64,000 bases of DNA from Lachnospiraceae bacterium (lineage in GTDB: Bacteria > Bacillota > Clostridia > Lachnospirales > Lachnospiraceae), in contig JAJQHY010000043.1 of the NCBI GenBank assembly GCA_021199495.1, positions 1 through 64,000 of the forward strand, read 5' to 3'. Made by a program: the position numbers and the translations under genes. Positions 24,382-32,054 of the stretch are shown here, piece after piece. Every line of letters begins with the position of its first letter. Position 1 is the first letter of the stretch. The notes below the pieces were generated by a model. That model was not told where the DNA came from, did not search any database, and saw nothing but the letters and a program-made list of their open reading frames with translations.

Positions 24382-25526
24382 TGGGAGGCAGGTTGAAACC
24401 GATCAGGAAAATTTCAGTTGCTTTGTTGCTGCTTCTGTTAATTGTAGTCCTGCAGGCTTGCCAGAGCAGCGGCACCGGAACTTCCTCTGATGCAGAAATC
24501 ACTGTCTACAGAACCGGCTACTGTTTTGACACAGTTATTACGTTGACAGCCTACACTTCCCAGGCGGAAAGCGAGGCGGCTTCTCAGCTTCTGGAGGATG
24601 CCCTGCTTTTATGTCAGGAATATGAGGTGAAATATCTGGATCGCTTTGATGAGGAGAGCGAGGTCGGCGCAATCAATGCCGCGCAGAGGCAGGAAATATC
24701 GGAAGAAGAAACGATCGACGATGTGGTGGATGATGACTTAACAACCGATGATGGGTCAGCGGCTGGAGTGACGGCAGAATATATCTACGAAGTATCCGAC
24801 ATCTGCCGCGACCTGATCGAGGCTGGCCTGTATTATTACGAGATTTCCGGCGGTTCCTTCGACCTGACCATCACGCCTCTGTCCGATCTCTGGAATGTGA
24901 CAGATGAGGATTTCACGGTTCCCACATCAGAGCAGGTGGCGGAGGCGAAATCGCTCGTGGACAGCGACCGCGTTACCCTGTCCGGCAATACCCTTACGCT
25001 TAGCGAGGGGCAGCAGCTCAATTTCGGCGGCATTGCAAAAGGGTATATGTGCGAGGTCCTGCGGCAGTATTTTACAGAAAACGGACTTTCTCATGTGATT
25101 GTCAACCTGGGCGGCAATGTCTTTGTCATGGGCGGGGAGGAAGGCTATACGGTGGCTGTCACAAATCCGCTCTCTGAGGATTACGCGGCCACGGTTTCCT
25201 TAAGCGACGGCTATGTGGTCACCTCCGGTATATACGAGAGAGGCGCAGAGGTGGATGGCGTCTGTTATCACCACATTATTGACCCCGCTACGGGGTATCC
25301 TGCGGATACAGAGATTGTCAGTGCGACTGTGGTGATGGATATTTCCGATGATCCGGACAGCACCGTTGCCTGGCACAGTGACGTACTTTCCACCATGTTT
25401 GCTTTGACGAAAACGCAGGAGGGCGCGTACGATTTATGGCAGCGGCTGAAAGCCGATGAGAATTATCATGTGCTTTTGCAGGTCATTCTGGTACTGGAGG
25501 ATGGGACGGTGACAGTATTTGATTAA
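24381..25526 (+). CDS. apbE: ApbE-type FAD:protein FMN transferase (lipoprotein)
   Basis: A 381-aa lipoprotein. ATG 24381 overlaps the rnfB stop and has AGGAG just upstream; a TTG at 24393 behind GGGAGG is an alternative. The lipobox LQAC puts the lipid on Cys27. ApbE motifs are present: 'LNFGGIAKGYMCEVL', 'VIVNLGGNVFVMGG' and 'HHIIDPATGYPAD'. The enzyme attaches FMN to Thr in the S/T-GAT motifs of RnfD and RnfG outside the membrane, which explains its place directly after rnfB. An acidic, Asp/Glu/Thr-rich insertion at about 110-135 is not usual in the family. Confidence 0.93.
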   Translation: MGGRLKPIRKISVALLLLLLIVVLQACQSSGTGTSSDAEITVYRTGYCFDTVITLTAYTSQAESEAASQLLEDALLLCQEYEVKYLDRFDEESEVGAINAAQRQEISEEETIDDVVDDDLTTDDGSAAGVTAEYIYEVSDICRDLIEAGLYYYEISGGSFDLTITPLSDLWNVTDEDFTVPTSEQVAEAKSLVDSDRVTLSGNTLTLSEGQQLNFGGIAKGYMCEVLRQYFTENGLSHVIVNLGGNVFVMGGEEGYTVAVTNPLSEDYAATVSLSDGYVVTSGIYERGAEVDGVCYHHIIDPATGYPADTEIVSATVVMDISDDPDSTVAWHSDVLSTMFALTKTQEGAYDLWQRLKADENYHVLLQVILVLEDGTVTVFD

Positions 25527-25878
25527 AAAAACAGATTTCGTGCTGCTTGTTTCAGTGGTCGTGGCTGCACTCATCTGCTTCCTGTTCCTGAAAGGGACAC
25601 AAAACATTGCAGAAACCCAAGAGGCTCAATATGATGTTATAATCGAAGTCGCCGGGGAAGAAATTGCCCGCCTTCCGTTAAGTGAAAACACAACCTACAG
25701 CATCGACCAGGAGAACATACATAATCTCGTCATCATCGAGGACGGCAGCGTATATATGTCCGAAGCTGACTGCGCTAACCAAACTTGTGTCCGTCAGGGC
25801 AAAATCACACAGGTGGGTGTCCCCATCGTCTGCCTGCCGCACCAGGTGATTGTGATGATTGTGGAGGGAGCCTCATGA
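25519..25878 (+). CDS. NusG domain II-containing membrane-anchored protein
   Basis: A 119-aa protein starting at TTG 25519, overlapping apbE by 8 bp. After one membrane span (about 7-26) the domain has the NusG_II pattern 'DCANQTCVRQGKI' and 'PIVCLPHQVIV', with conserved Cys pairs, on the outer face. Such proteins are often found beside ApbE and Gx transporter genes in Clostridia and may serve extracellular flavin electron transfer. The biochemical role is not established. Confidence 0.85.
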   Translation: MIKKTDFVLLVSVVVAALICFLFLKGTQNIAETQEAQYDVIIEVAGEEIARLPLSENTTYSIDQENIHNLVIIEDGSVYMSEADCANQTCVRQGKITQVGVPIVCLPHQVIVMIVEGAS

Positions 25879-26363
25879 ATATCCGCCGACTTTCCATAAA
25901 CGGCCTGCTGCTTGCGCTGGCCTTTGTATTCAGCTATATTGAGTGGCTGCTCCCGGAATTTCTCCTGATTCCCGGGGCGAAGCCGGGGCTTGCCAATATT
26001 GTGATCGTGACGGCGCTTTACTGCGTGGGAGCGGGCGACGCGCTGCTGATTAATATTGTCCGTATCGTTTTAGTGGGCTTCACTTTCGGCAATCTGACGG
26101 CCATGCTCTTTGGCCTGACCGGCGGGCTGCTCAGCCTCGGCGTCATGACTTTACTGAAAAAAACGAACCGCTTCGGGATCGCGGGCGTCAGCATCGCTGG
26201 AGGCGTGTGCCATAATCTGGGCCAGCTGGCGGCAGCGGTGATCGTGATGCAAACGACAGTGGTCCTTTATTATCTGCCGTATCTGATTTTGCTGGGCGCG
26301 GCGGCGGGCCTGGTGGTGGGCCTTGTCAGCGGACTGTGTATCAAAGCGCTTTTGTCACTTTAA
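25875..26363 (+). CDS. Gx transporter family membrane protein (Hpre_diP_synt_I family)
   Basis: A 162-aa protein starting at ATG 25875, which overlaps the preceding stop (ATGA) and follows GGAGGGAG. It has about five membrane spans with 'LLIPGAKPGLANIVIV' and 'GDALLINIVRIVLVGFTFG', diagnostic of the family once called heptaprenyl diphosphate synthase component I. By fold it is an ECF-type substrate-binding (S-component-like) membrane protein; the substrate is unknown, perhaps a flavin or quinone precursor given the ApbE/Rnf context. It is the last gene of the rnf operon. Confidence 0.85.
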   Translation: MNIRRLSINGLLLALAFVFSYIEWLLPEFLLIPGAKPGLANIVIVTALYCVGAGDALLINIVRIVLVGFTFGNLTAMLFGLTGGLLSLGVMTLLKKTNRFGIAGVSIAGGVCHNLGQLAAAVIVMQTTVVLYYLPYLILLGAAAGLVVGLVSGLCIKALLSL

Positions 26364-26453
26364 TCATTTTTATTATGTAACTGAAAAATGTCTGATCTTT
26401 CACCGGATGTATGACTGGTGGAGTTTGACTGGTCCGTTCCTTTTGAAGCTTTG

Positions 26454-26564
26454 CTATGCGGTTTCTGGTGTTCGCTTCCGCAGGAAATTCAAGCAAATGT
26501 GCTTGACGGCCCCGCAGAAGGCGAGTACGCAGGCCGCGCAGATAAGACTGAAAAGAATATTCAT
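26454..26564 (-). CDS. 36-aa predicted single-span membrane peptide
   Basis: ATG at 26564 (minus strand) follows a good GAGGAAA ribosome binding site and a consensus-like promoter 60 bp upstream. The frame runs 36 codons to TAG. The peptide is hydrophobic over residues about 3-20 (ILFSLICAACVLAFCGAV), Cys-rich (four Cys), and ends with a basic tail (FLRKR). That is the layout of a small inner-membrane regulator or a type I toxin-like peptide. No antisense RNA partner is evident. The function is unknown. Confidence 0.6.
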   Translation of the reverse strand: MNILFSLICAACVLAFCGAVKHICLNFLRKRTPETA

Positions 26565-26624
26565 AGTGTTTCCTCGCTTTCTATTAGTATTTCAGGGAGT
26601 TAGGAATAACTAACTGCTGATAGA

Positions 26625-26653
26625 AATATATCATAAACGCGGGAATAATGCAA
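26625..26653 (-). promoter_or_regulatory. promoter of the 36-aa peptide gene
   Basis: On the minus strand: TTGCAT (26648-26653), 17-bp spacer, TATATT (26625-26630). The spacing is ideal, and the start would lie inside or next to the AGTTAG/CTAACT inverted repeat at 26598-26615. Confidence 0.7.
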
Positions 26654-26746
26654 GAGGATTTCGGCGTTTCTTAAAAAATTTCAATTTTTCAGGAATCAGA
26701 TAAAGTTAACATAGAGTTTGCTTCTCACTCTGAATGCAACAAATTA

Positions 26747-26775
26747 TTGACTGGTTTTTCATTTAATGCTACACT
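26747..26775 (+). promoter_or_regulatory. promoter of metY
   Basis: TTGACT (26747-26752), 17-bp spacer, TACACT (26770-26775), giving a leader of about 117 nt before ATG 26899. The leader has only a small ACAGAT/ATCTGT hairpin. Confidence 0.65.
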
Positions 26776-26898
26776 GGGTACAGTTGTTTAAAGGCCATAA
26801 CGATTGTACTTGCAGCATTTAAAACAGATGAATCTGTCGTAACAGATAAGGCGCTTGGCGACACTTTTAAAAGACTTCCACTTAGAGAGGATACAGAC

Positions 26899-28182
26899 AT
26901 GAGCGAATTCAGAATGGGAACCAAATGTGTACAGGCCGGGTATACGCCGGGCAACGGCGAACCGCGCCAGATTCCGATTATCCAGTCCACCACATTTAAA
27001 TACGATACCAGCGAGGACATGGGCAAGCTGTTTGACTTGGAGGCAAGCGGTTATTTTTATACGCGCTTACAGAACCCCACCAACGACATGGTGGCGGCTA
27101 AAATTGCGGCGATGGAGGGCGGCACGGCGGGGATGCTCACCAGCTCCGGCCAGGCGGCCAACTTCTTCGCGCTGTTCAATATCTGCCAGTGCGGGGATCA
27201 TATCGTGTCCTCCTCCAGCATTTACGGCGGCACCTTTAATCTGATCAGCGTCACCATGGCGAAGATGGGGATCACCGCTACCTTTGTTTCTCCTGACGCG
27301 ACGGAGGAGGAATTAAACGCGGCTTTTCAGCCGAATACAAAGGCCATGTTCGGAGAGACCATTGCCAATCCGGCGCTGACCGTTTTAGACATAGAGTTTT
27401 TCGCAAAAGTGGCGCATGAGCACGGCGTGCCGCTGATCATTGACAATACCTTCCCCACTCCTGTGAACTGCAGACCAATCGAATGGGGAGCGGACATCGT
27501 TACCCATTCCACCACCAAATATATGGACGGCCACGGGACAGCCGTTGGCGGCGCTATCATCGACAGCGGCAACTTTGACTGGATGGCTCACGCGGACAAA
27601 TATCCGGGACTGACTACGCCGGACGAGAGCTATCACGGCATTACCTATGCGGAGAAATTCGGCAAGGAGGGCGCGTTTATTACCAAATGCACGGCGCAGC
27701 TGATGCGTGATTTCGGTTCCATCCAGTCCCCACAGAACGCATTTTATCTGAATCTGGGACTGGAATCGCTGCATGTGCGCATGCCGCGTCATGTGGAGAA
27801 TGCCCAGGCGGTGGCAGAGTTTCTTTATAACCATCCGAAGGTCGCTTATGTCAATTATTCCGGCCTTCCGACTGATAAATATTACGCCCGCGCGCAGAAA
27901 TATCTGCCGAACGGCGGCTGCGGCGTTGTGTCCTTTGGCTTGAAAGGCGGCGGCGAGGCGGCTTCCATTTTCATGAAGAACTTAAAACTGGGTGCTATCG
28001 AGACTCATGTGGCAGACGCCCGCACCTGCTGTTTAAACCCTGCCACCTCCACACATCGCCAGATGAACGAGGAGCAGCTGCGTGAGGCCGGTGTGCCGGC
28101 GGAGCTGATCCGCATCAGCCTGGGGCTTGAAGATAAGAATGACCTGATTGAGGATATCGCTGCAGCGTTAGAGGCTATTTAG
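26899..28182 (+). CDS. metY: O-acetylhomoserine aminocarboxypropyltransferase / sulfhydrylase
   Basis: A 427-aa PLP enzyme of the Cys/Met metabolism family. The N-terminal 'TKCVQAGYTPGNGEPRQIPI' type start (quoted in part: GTKCVQAGYTP), 'SSGQAANFFALF' and the PLP lysine in 'HSTTKYMDGHG' (Lys207) identify it; the length and 'GHGTAVGG' favour MetY over cystathionine gamma-synthase. It makes homocysteine from O-acetylhomoserine and sulfide in the cytoplasm. It is a single-gene unit with its own promoter. No SAM riboswitch is visible. Confidence 0.92.
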   Translation: MSEFRMGTKCVQAGYTPGNGEPRQIPIIQSTTFKYDTSEDMGKLFDLEASGYFYTRLQNPTNDMVAAKIAAMEGGTAGMLTSSGQAANFFALFNICQCGDHIVSSSSIYGGTFNLISVTMAKMGITATFVSPDATEEELNAAFQPNTKAMFGETIANPALTVLDIEFFAKVAHEHGVPLIIDNTFPTPVNCRPIEWGADIVTHSTTKYMDGHGTAVGGAIIDSGNFDWMAHADKYPGLTTPDESYHGITYAEKFGKEGAFITKCTAQLMRDFGSIQSPQNAFYLNLGLESLHVRMPRHVENAQAVAEFLYNHPKVAYVNYSGLPTDKYYARAQKYLPNGGCGVVSFGLKGGGEAASIFMKNLKLGAIETHVADARTCCLNPATSTHRQMNEEQLREAGVPAELIRISLGLEDKNDLIEDIAAALEAI

Positions 28183-28246
28183 GAAAGTTTCACTTTTTTT
28201 CATATATAATTAATTGAGAAAGTTTGAAGTTTGAACTAAGTTAGTG

Positions 28247-28466
28247 TAAAAGCGTCGTCAATGGCCGGTCTCTCAGCCGTGTGTATTTGTACATGGCTGA
28301 GGAACTGGACATCAGATGACCAAACCGTTATGAGCAAGTAGCCATTTTTCAAAGAAAAATGAGCTGCACAGCATGCCCTACGGGTAGAATTGCGAATAGC
28401 GGTGGCGATTGCGGGAGCAGCTGTCTGCGGAGCAATCGGCTTTTACAGTATTCTGTAAAATTTTTT
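28247..28466 (+). ncRNA. candidate structured non-coding RNA or long leader with terminator
   Basis: A promoter-like TTGAGA, 17 bp, TAAGTT (about 28215-28243) precedes about 220 nt with dense, non-coding pairing. Hairpin 1: CCGGT-ct-CTCAGCC with GGCTGAG-ga-ACTGG (28265-28308), extended by GTCA/TGAC. Hairpin 2: AGC-CATTTTTC with GAAAAATG-a-GCT around 28340-28364. Hairpin 3: CGATTGC with GCAATCG (about 28406-28438), enclosing GCAG/CTGC and purine-rich internal loops. Last is a terminator, TTTTACAG-tatt-CTGTAAAA plus T-run (28441-28466). It matches no riboswitch I can name; it may be an orphan class such as a raiA-type RNA, but I cannot assign it. Confidence 0.6.
28441..28466 (+). terminator. 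terminator of the candidate structured RNA
   Basis: TTTTACAG, loop tatt, CTGTAAAA, then six T. It ends 17 bp before ATG 28484, so it could also attenuate the downstream zinc-ribbon gene. Confidence 0.85.
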
Positions 28467-28483
28467 CAGCGAGGTGTTATATT

Positions 28484-28882
28484 ATGAGATTAAGAGATCG
28501 ATTTGCGCGTTTCATGTATGGGCGCTATGGAACGGACCGTCTGAATCAGTTCCTGAGCATCGTGGTAATTGTCTGTCTGGTGCTGTCCTTCCTGTTCGGA
28601 CAGGTGTTTTATTACCTTGGCCTGATCTGCCTGATTGTGGAGCTGTTTCGTATGTTTTCCAAAAATACCACGAAACGGTACGCGGAGAATCAGAAATATC
28701 TGCAGATGGAAGCGACAGTCAAAAACAAATTCAGCGGTTTCAGGCGCACAACCTCCCAGAGCAAGGATTACCATATTTATAAGTGTCCAAGCTGCGGGCA
28801 GAAAATCCGCGTCCCCAGAGGAAAGGGCAAGATCGTGATCACCTGCCGCAAATGTGGTACGGAATTTACAAAACGCAGCTGA
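28484..28882 (+). CDS. membrane protein with C-terminal zinc ribbon
   Basis: A 132-aa protein starting at ATG 28484 (GCGAGGTG upstream). Two hydrophobic spans (about 23-38 and 42-57) are followed by a basic linker and a zinc ribbon with CPSCGQ and CRKCGTEF (Cys pairs 25 residues apart). The DUF5685 and DnaJ genes follow on the same strand at 11-bp and overlapping spacing. The three-gene arrangement seems designed for one membrane-associated chaperone-like task. The exact function is unknown. Confidence 0.75.
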   Translation: MRLRDRFARFMYGRYGTDRLNQFLSIVVIVCLVLSFLFGQVFYYLGLICLIVELFRMFSKNTTKRYAENQKYLQMEATVKNKFSGFRRTTSQSKDYHIYKCPSCGQKIRVPRGKGKIVITCRKCGTEFTKRS

Positions 28883-28893
28883 GGTGACGGGAA

Positions 28894-29733
28894 ATGTTCG
28901 GATATGTGATCGTCAATAAAGCTGAGATGAAATATAAGGAATTTGACGTCTACCATTCCTACTACTGCGGACTGTGCCATACATTGAAAAAAAATTACGG
29001 CAGAAGCGGTCAGCTTTCTTTAAGCTATGATATGACCTTCGTGCTGATGCTTTTATCTTCGCTCTATGAGCCGGAGGAGACGACAGCGTATCGCAGATGT
29101 CTGCCTCATCCGGTGAACAGGCATGTTGCCGTGACCAGCGAGGTGACGGAGTATGTGGCGGATATGAATATCCTGCTGACATATTTAAAGGGACAGGACG
29201 ACTGGAAGGATGAGAAAAAGCTGAGCGGCCTTGCCATGGAGAAATTCCTCGGCAGAGGCGAGCGCAGGATCGATGAAAAGTACCGCAAAAAGGTGGACAC
29301 GATCCTGAAGCTGATGCGTCAGATTGCAGCGGAAGAGAAAAACGGCCAGACGGACATCGACACCATGTCCGGTCTGTTTGGCTCCGTGATGGCTGAGATT
29401 GTGGCCATGAAGGACGATGAGTGGGAAGAAACCCTACGTTGTCTGGGTTATTATCTGGGTAAATTTATTTATCTGCTGGATGCTTACGAGGATATCGAAG
29501 AGGACATCAAAAAAAATAATTATAATCCGCTGAAGGAACGTTATCAGGCCCCGGAGTTTGAGGATGATATCCATACCATTCTCACGATGATGATCGCGGA
29601 GTGCTGCAAGGCATTTGAGCAGCTGCCGATCATCGAACATGTGGATATCCTGCGGAATATTCTGTATTCCGGGGTATGGTGCAGGTACCAGATCGTGAGG
29701 GAAAAGCGGGAGAAGGAAAAAGAACATGAGTGA
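28894..29733 (+). CDS. DUF5685 family protein
   Basis: A 279-aa protein beginning '[16 protein letters not shown]' with the '[17 protein letters not shown]' (partly quoted: [11 protein letters not shown]) Cys motif typical of DUF5685. It is largely helical; '[19 protein letters not shown]' resembles the Asp-rich helices of isoprenoid-binding or phytoene-synthase-like folds. No activity is known. It overlaps the downstream DnaJ-domain gene by 8 bp, so they are made together. Confidence 0.85.
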   Translation: MFGYVIVNKAEMKYKEFDVYHSYYCGLCHTLKKNYGRSGQLSLSYDMTFVLMLLSSLYEPEETTAYRRCLPHPVNRHVAVTSEVTEYVADMNILLTYLKGQDDWKDEKKLSGLAMEKFLGRGERRIDEKYRKKVDTILKLMRQIAAEEKNGQTDIDTMSGLFGSVMAEIVAMKDDEWEETLRCLGYYLGKFIYLLDAYEDIEEDIKKNNYNPLKERYQAPEFEDDIHTILTMMIAECCKAFEQLPIIEHVDILRNILYSGVWCRYQIVREKREKEKEHE

Positions 29734-30481
29734 TCCGTACAGCGTTCTGGGAGTCAGCAGAAACGCAAGCGACGAGGAAATCAAAAAAGCATATAAAACA
29801 CTGAGCAGAAAATACCATCCGGACGCCAACATCAATAATCCCAACAAGGCACAGGCAGAGGAAAAGTTCAAGGATATCCAGGCGGCTTACCAGCAGATTA
29901 TGAAGGAGAGAACCGAGGGGTATCAGGGAGCTTCTTCTTCTTACGGCTCCGGCAGCAGCTATGGCGGCGGTTACAGCGGCGGTTATGGCGGCTACGGAAA
30001 CAGTTACGGCGGTTACGGCGGTGGTTATGGTGGTTACGGACGTCAGCAGCAGAACACCGGATACGAGGATGATCAGCACCTGCGCGCGGCAGGCAACTAT
30101 ATCCGCAGCGGATATTACCGGGAGGCGCGCAATGTTTTGGACGGCATGGCGGAAAGCGAGAGAAATGCCCGCTGGTACTATTACAGCGCGCTGTCCCACG
30201 CGGGTCTGGGCAATAATGTGAAGGCTTTGGAGCACGCGAAGCGGGCGCAGTCCTTAGAACCGGGCAACCAGGATTATCGTTCCCTGGTTTCGCAGTTAGA
30301 GCACGGCGGCACCTGGTACACCCGCAGGCAGGCCGGTTACGGTTTCCCGTCATCGGGAGGCAGCGATATCTGCTTAAGGCTCTGCATTGCCAATCTGGTC
30401 TGCAATCTCTGCTGCGGCGGAGGCGGTATGTGCTGCGGCAGCTCTGGCGGCTACGGCGGCATGGGCGGGTACTACAGATAA
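29726..30481 (+). CDS. J-domain protein with Gly/Tyr-rich linker
   Basis: A 251-aa protein with an N-terminal J domain ('[22 protein letters not shown]' in part; HPD at about residues 31-33). Then comes a Gly/Tyr/Ser-rich low-complexity stretch (about 75-110) with repeats like GGYGG, a tetratricopeptide-like helical segment ('[30 protein letters not shown]', partly quoted as [12 protein letters not shown]), and a C-terminus with Cys and Gly runs ([10 protein letters not shown]). It lacks the zinc finger of true DnaJ, so it is a specialised Hsp70 partner. It is the third gene of the zinc-ribbon/DUF5685 unit. Confidence 0.85.
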   Translation: MSDPYSVLGVSRNASDEEIKKAYKTLSRKYHPDANINNPNKAQAEEKFKDIQAAYQQIMKERTEGYQGASSSYGSGSSYGGGYSGGYGGYGNSYGGYGGGYGGYGRQQQNTGYEDDQHLRAAGNYIRSGYYREARNVLDGMAESERNARWYYYSALSHAGLGNNVKALEHAKRAQSLEPGNQDYRSLVSQLEHGGTWYTRRQAGYGFPSSGGSDICLRLCIANLVCNLCCGGGGMCCGSSGGYGGMGGYYR

Positions 30482-30501
30482 CACATCATGAGGGGGACAC
30501 T

Positions 30502-31359
30502 ATGAACAGGGAGTTTGTGAATTATCAGAAAAAGCATGATTTCCTGCTTTGCCTGGATTCGGACGGGACAGCCATGAATACCATGGAAACCAAGCATCAG
30601 AAGTGCTTTGGCCCCGCTTTTGTGGAGGAATGGGGGCTTGAGCCGTACCGCAGTCGCGTGCTGGATCTCTGGAATAATATCAATCTTTATTCAGATCTGC
30701 GCGGTGTTAATCGCTTTTATGGTCTGTACATTACGCTGGCTTATGTGAATGCCAACATTACGCCCGTGGGAGACTTAGAACCGCTGAGGCACTGGATGGA
30801 TTCCACAAAGCAGTATTCCAACGCGTCGCTGATCCGCTATATGGAAGACGACGATTCCCCTCTTTTAAAAAAGGTTCTTCACTGGTCGCAGAAGGCCAGC
30901 GAAATGATTCTCACGATGCCGATCTCGGAGCGTGGCCCCTTCGCAGGCGTGGAGGAGACCTTATCCTACGCTTCAGAATTCTGCGATATCGTGGTTGTCT
31001 CCTCGGAAAATCCGGACGCGCTGTCCGAGGAGTGGGAACACTACGGATTAAGCTATTACACCTCGCTGGTATTAAGCCAGAACGCCGGTTCCAAGGAATA
31101 TTGTATCGCACAGTTCCTGGATATGGGGTATGAAAAGGATAAAGTGCTGATGATCGGCGACGGCCTCGATGACCTGGAGGCGGCTCAGAATCAGGGAGTT
31201 CTGTTTTATCCCATCACCATCCGTCGGGAGACACAGTGCTGGGACCGCCTGCAGAATTACGCGCTGGACAGCTTCTTAGACGGTCATTATGCGGGCGATT
31301 ATGCCGGGAAGCTGATTTATGAAATGCAGTCCGCTTTAAGCAGCGACTACGAGACTTGA
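30502..31359 (+). CDS. HAD-superfamily hydrolase
   Basis: A 285-aa protein starting at ATG 30502 behind GAGGGGG. Motif I is 'CLDSDGTAMNTM' with nucleophile Asp, motif II 'VVVSSENPD', and motif IV 'VLMIGDGLDDLEAAQNQG' with the Mg-binding Asp pair. A large cap of about 130 residues lies between motifs I and II (C1 type). Likely a phosphatase for a small phosphorylated metabolite in the cytoplasm; the substrate is unknown. It is 20 bp after the J-domain gene. Confidence 0.83.
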   Translation: MNREFVNYQKKHDFLLCLDSDGTAMNTMETKHQKCFGPAFVEEWGLEPYRSRVLDLWNNINLYSDLRGVNRFYGLYITLAYVNANITPVGDLEPLRHWMDSTKQYSNASLIRYMEDDDSPLLKKVLHWSQKASEMILTMPISERGPFAGVEETLSYASEFCDIVVVSSENPDALSEEWEHYGLSYYTSLVLSQNAGSKEYCIAQFLDMGYEKDKVLMIGDGLDDLEAAQNQGVLFYPITIRRETQCWDRLQNYALDSFLDGHYAGDYAGKLIYEMQSALSSDYET

Positions 31360-31707
31360 ACGATCATGGACAGGAGCGCTTTGAGAGCGACGGCTGTCAC
31401 TTGACAATCGGAACGGATTTCTTTATCGTGAGTGCAAACGAGTCGGCGCGGTTTTTGCGTCAGACGAGTGACGAACGTGATAATAACCGTGCTCTTTGCG
31501 GTTATTATATCATGAGAAAAAAGTACGGAAAAAGGAGGGGGCATCATGCGCGGATCGGACAAGATGTTCTGGAATAACGATCTCAACCCATATGGAGTAG
31601 AATAGCAGACATATAGTATCTGTATGGGGAAAATAAGTCACAATGCTATATGTTTCTGCTGTTCTGCGCCTTCGTTTGAACATTTACTCAGACTTTAGGA
31701 GGCAGAT
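31360..31707. other. intergenic region with promoter, hairpin and a 19-codon peptide frame
   Basis: Contains a promoter candidate TTGACA (31401-31406), 17 bp, TATCGT (31424-31429); an inverted repeat TGATAATAACCG / CGGTTATTATATCA (31475-31514); a 19-codon frame with a very strong ribosome binding site (31546-31605); and the AGGAGG for the CD3324 gene. I see nothing else. Confidence 0.55.
31546..31605 (+). CDS. putative 19-aa peptide
   Basis: ATG 31546 sits 6 bp after AAAAGGAGGGGG, one of the best ribosome binding sites in the window. The frame gives MRGSDKMFWNNDLNPYGVE and stops at TAG 31603-31605. It is hydrophilic and aromatic, with no signal or membrane segment. It lies 100 bp upstream of the CD3324-type regulator. 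It could be a leader peptide or a small regulator, or an accidental frame; only conservation could decide. Confidence 0.4.
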   Translation: MRGSDKMFWNNDLNPYGVE

Positions 31708-31968
31708 ATGGGATATACCAACGCAGCAGAGGTGCTACCGGATGACTTGTTGAAAGAGATTCAGAGGTATGTGGACGGAAACCTTCTTTATATTCCGGAG
31801 TCAGACCGCAGGGCCTGGGGAACCGGAACGGATTCCAGGGATTATTTTAAGGAAAGAAACCGGGAGATTCTGGAAAAATACGAAGGCGGCAGTACACTTA
31901 AGGAGCTTTCAGAACGTTACGGACTGGCGTGCAGCACGGTCCGGAAAATTATATATCAGAAAGAATGA
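31708..31968 (+). CDS. CD3324 family protein (Mor-like helix-turn-helix)
   Basis: An 86-aa protein with 'AAEVLPDDLLKEIQRYVDGNLLYIP' (partly quoted as LPDDLLKEIQRYVDG) and a C-terminal helix-turn-helix ('TLKELSERYGLACSTVRKIIY'), matching the CD3324/Mor-type small DNA-binding proteins common in Clostridia. Targets are unknown. AGGAGG lies 6 bp before the ATG. A strong terminator follows. Confidence 0.8.
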   Translation: MGYTNAAEVLPDDLLKEIQRYVDGNLLYIPESDRRAWGTGTDSRDYFKERNREILEKYEGGSTLKELSERYGLACSTVRKIIYQKE

Positions 31969-31992
31969 AAAGACATGCCAGGGCATGTGCAG

Positions 31993-32042
31993 GCAGACGC
32001 GCTTGAGACAGGGACCGAAACCCGGCGGCGCGTCTGCTTTTT
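31993..32042 (+). terminator. terminator after the CD3324-type gene
   Basis: GCAGACGCGC (31993-32002) pairs perfectly with GCGCGTCTGC (32028-32037), then TTTTT. Confidence 0.9.
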
Positions 32043-32054
32043 GAAGGAAAGACT

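Larger units (their letters stand above)
26364..26898. other. intergenic region with a small leftward gene and a rightward metY promoter
   Basis: This 535-bp gap contains a 36-codon minus-strand gene (26454-26564) with its own promoter (26625-26653) and, divergent from it, the probable metY promoter (26747-26775). An inverted repeat AGTTAG (26598-26603) / CTAACT (26610-26615) lies near the start of the leftward transcript. I see no riboswitch in the metY leader. Confidence 0.6.

Noticed and set aside
26782-26898. A SAM or T-box riboswitch in the metY leader
   Set aside because: The leader is about 117 nt with one small hairpin and no conserved riboswitch sequence or terminator.
28184-28200. 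Intrinsic terminator AAAGT/ACTTT plus T-run after metY
   Set aside because: The stem is only 5 bp. It may help termination but is too weak to call.
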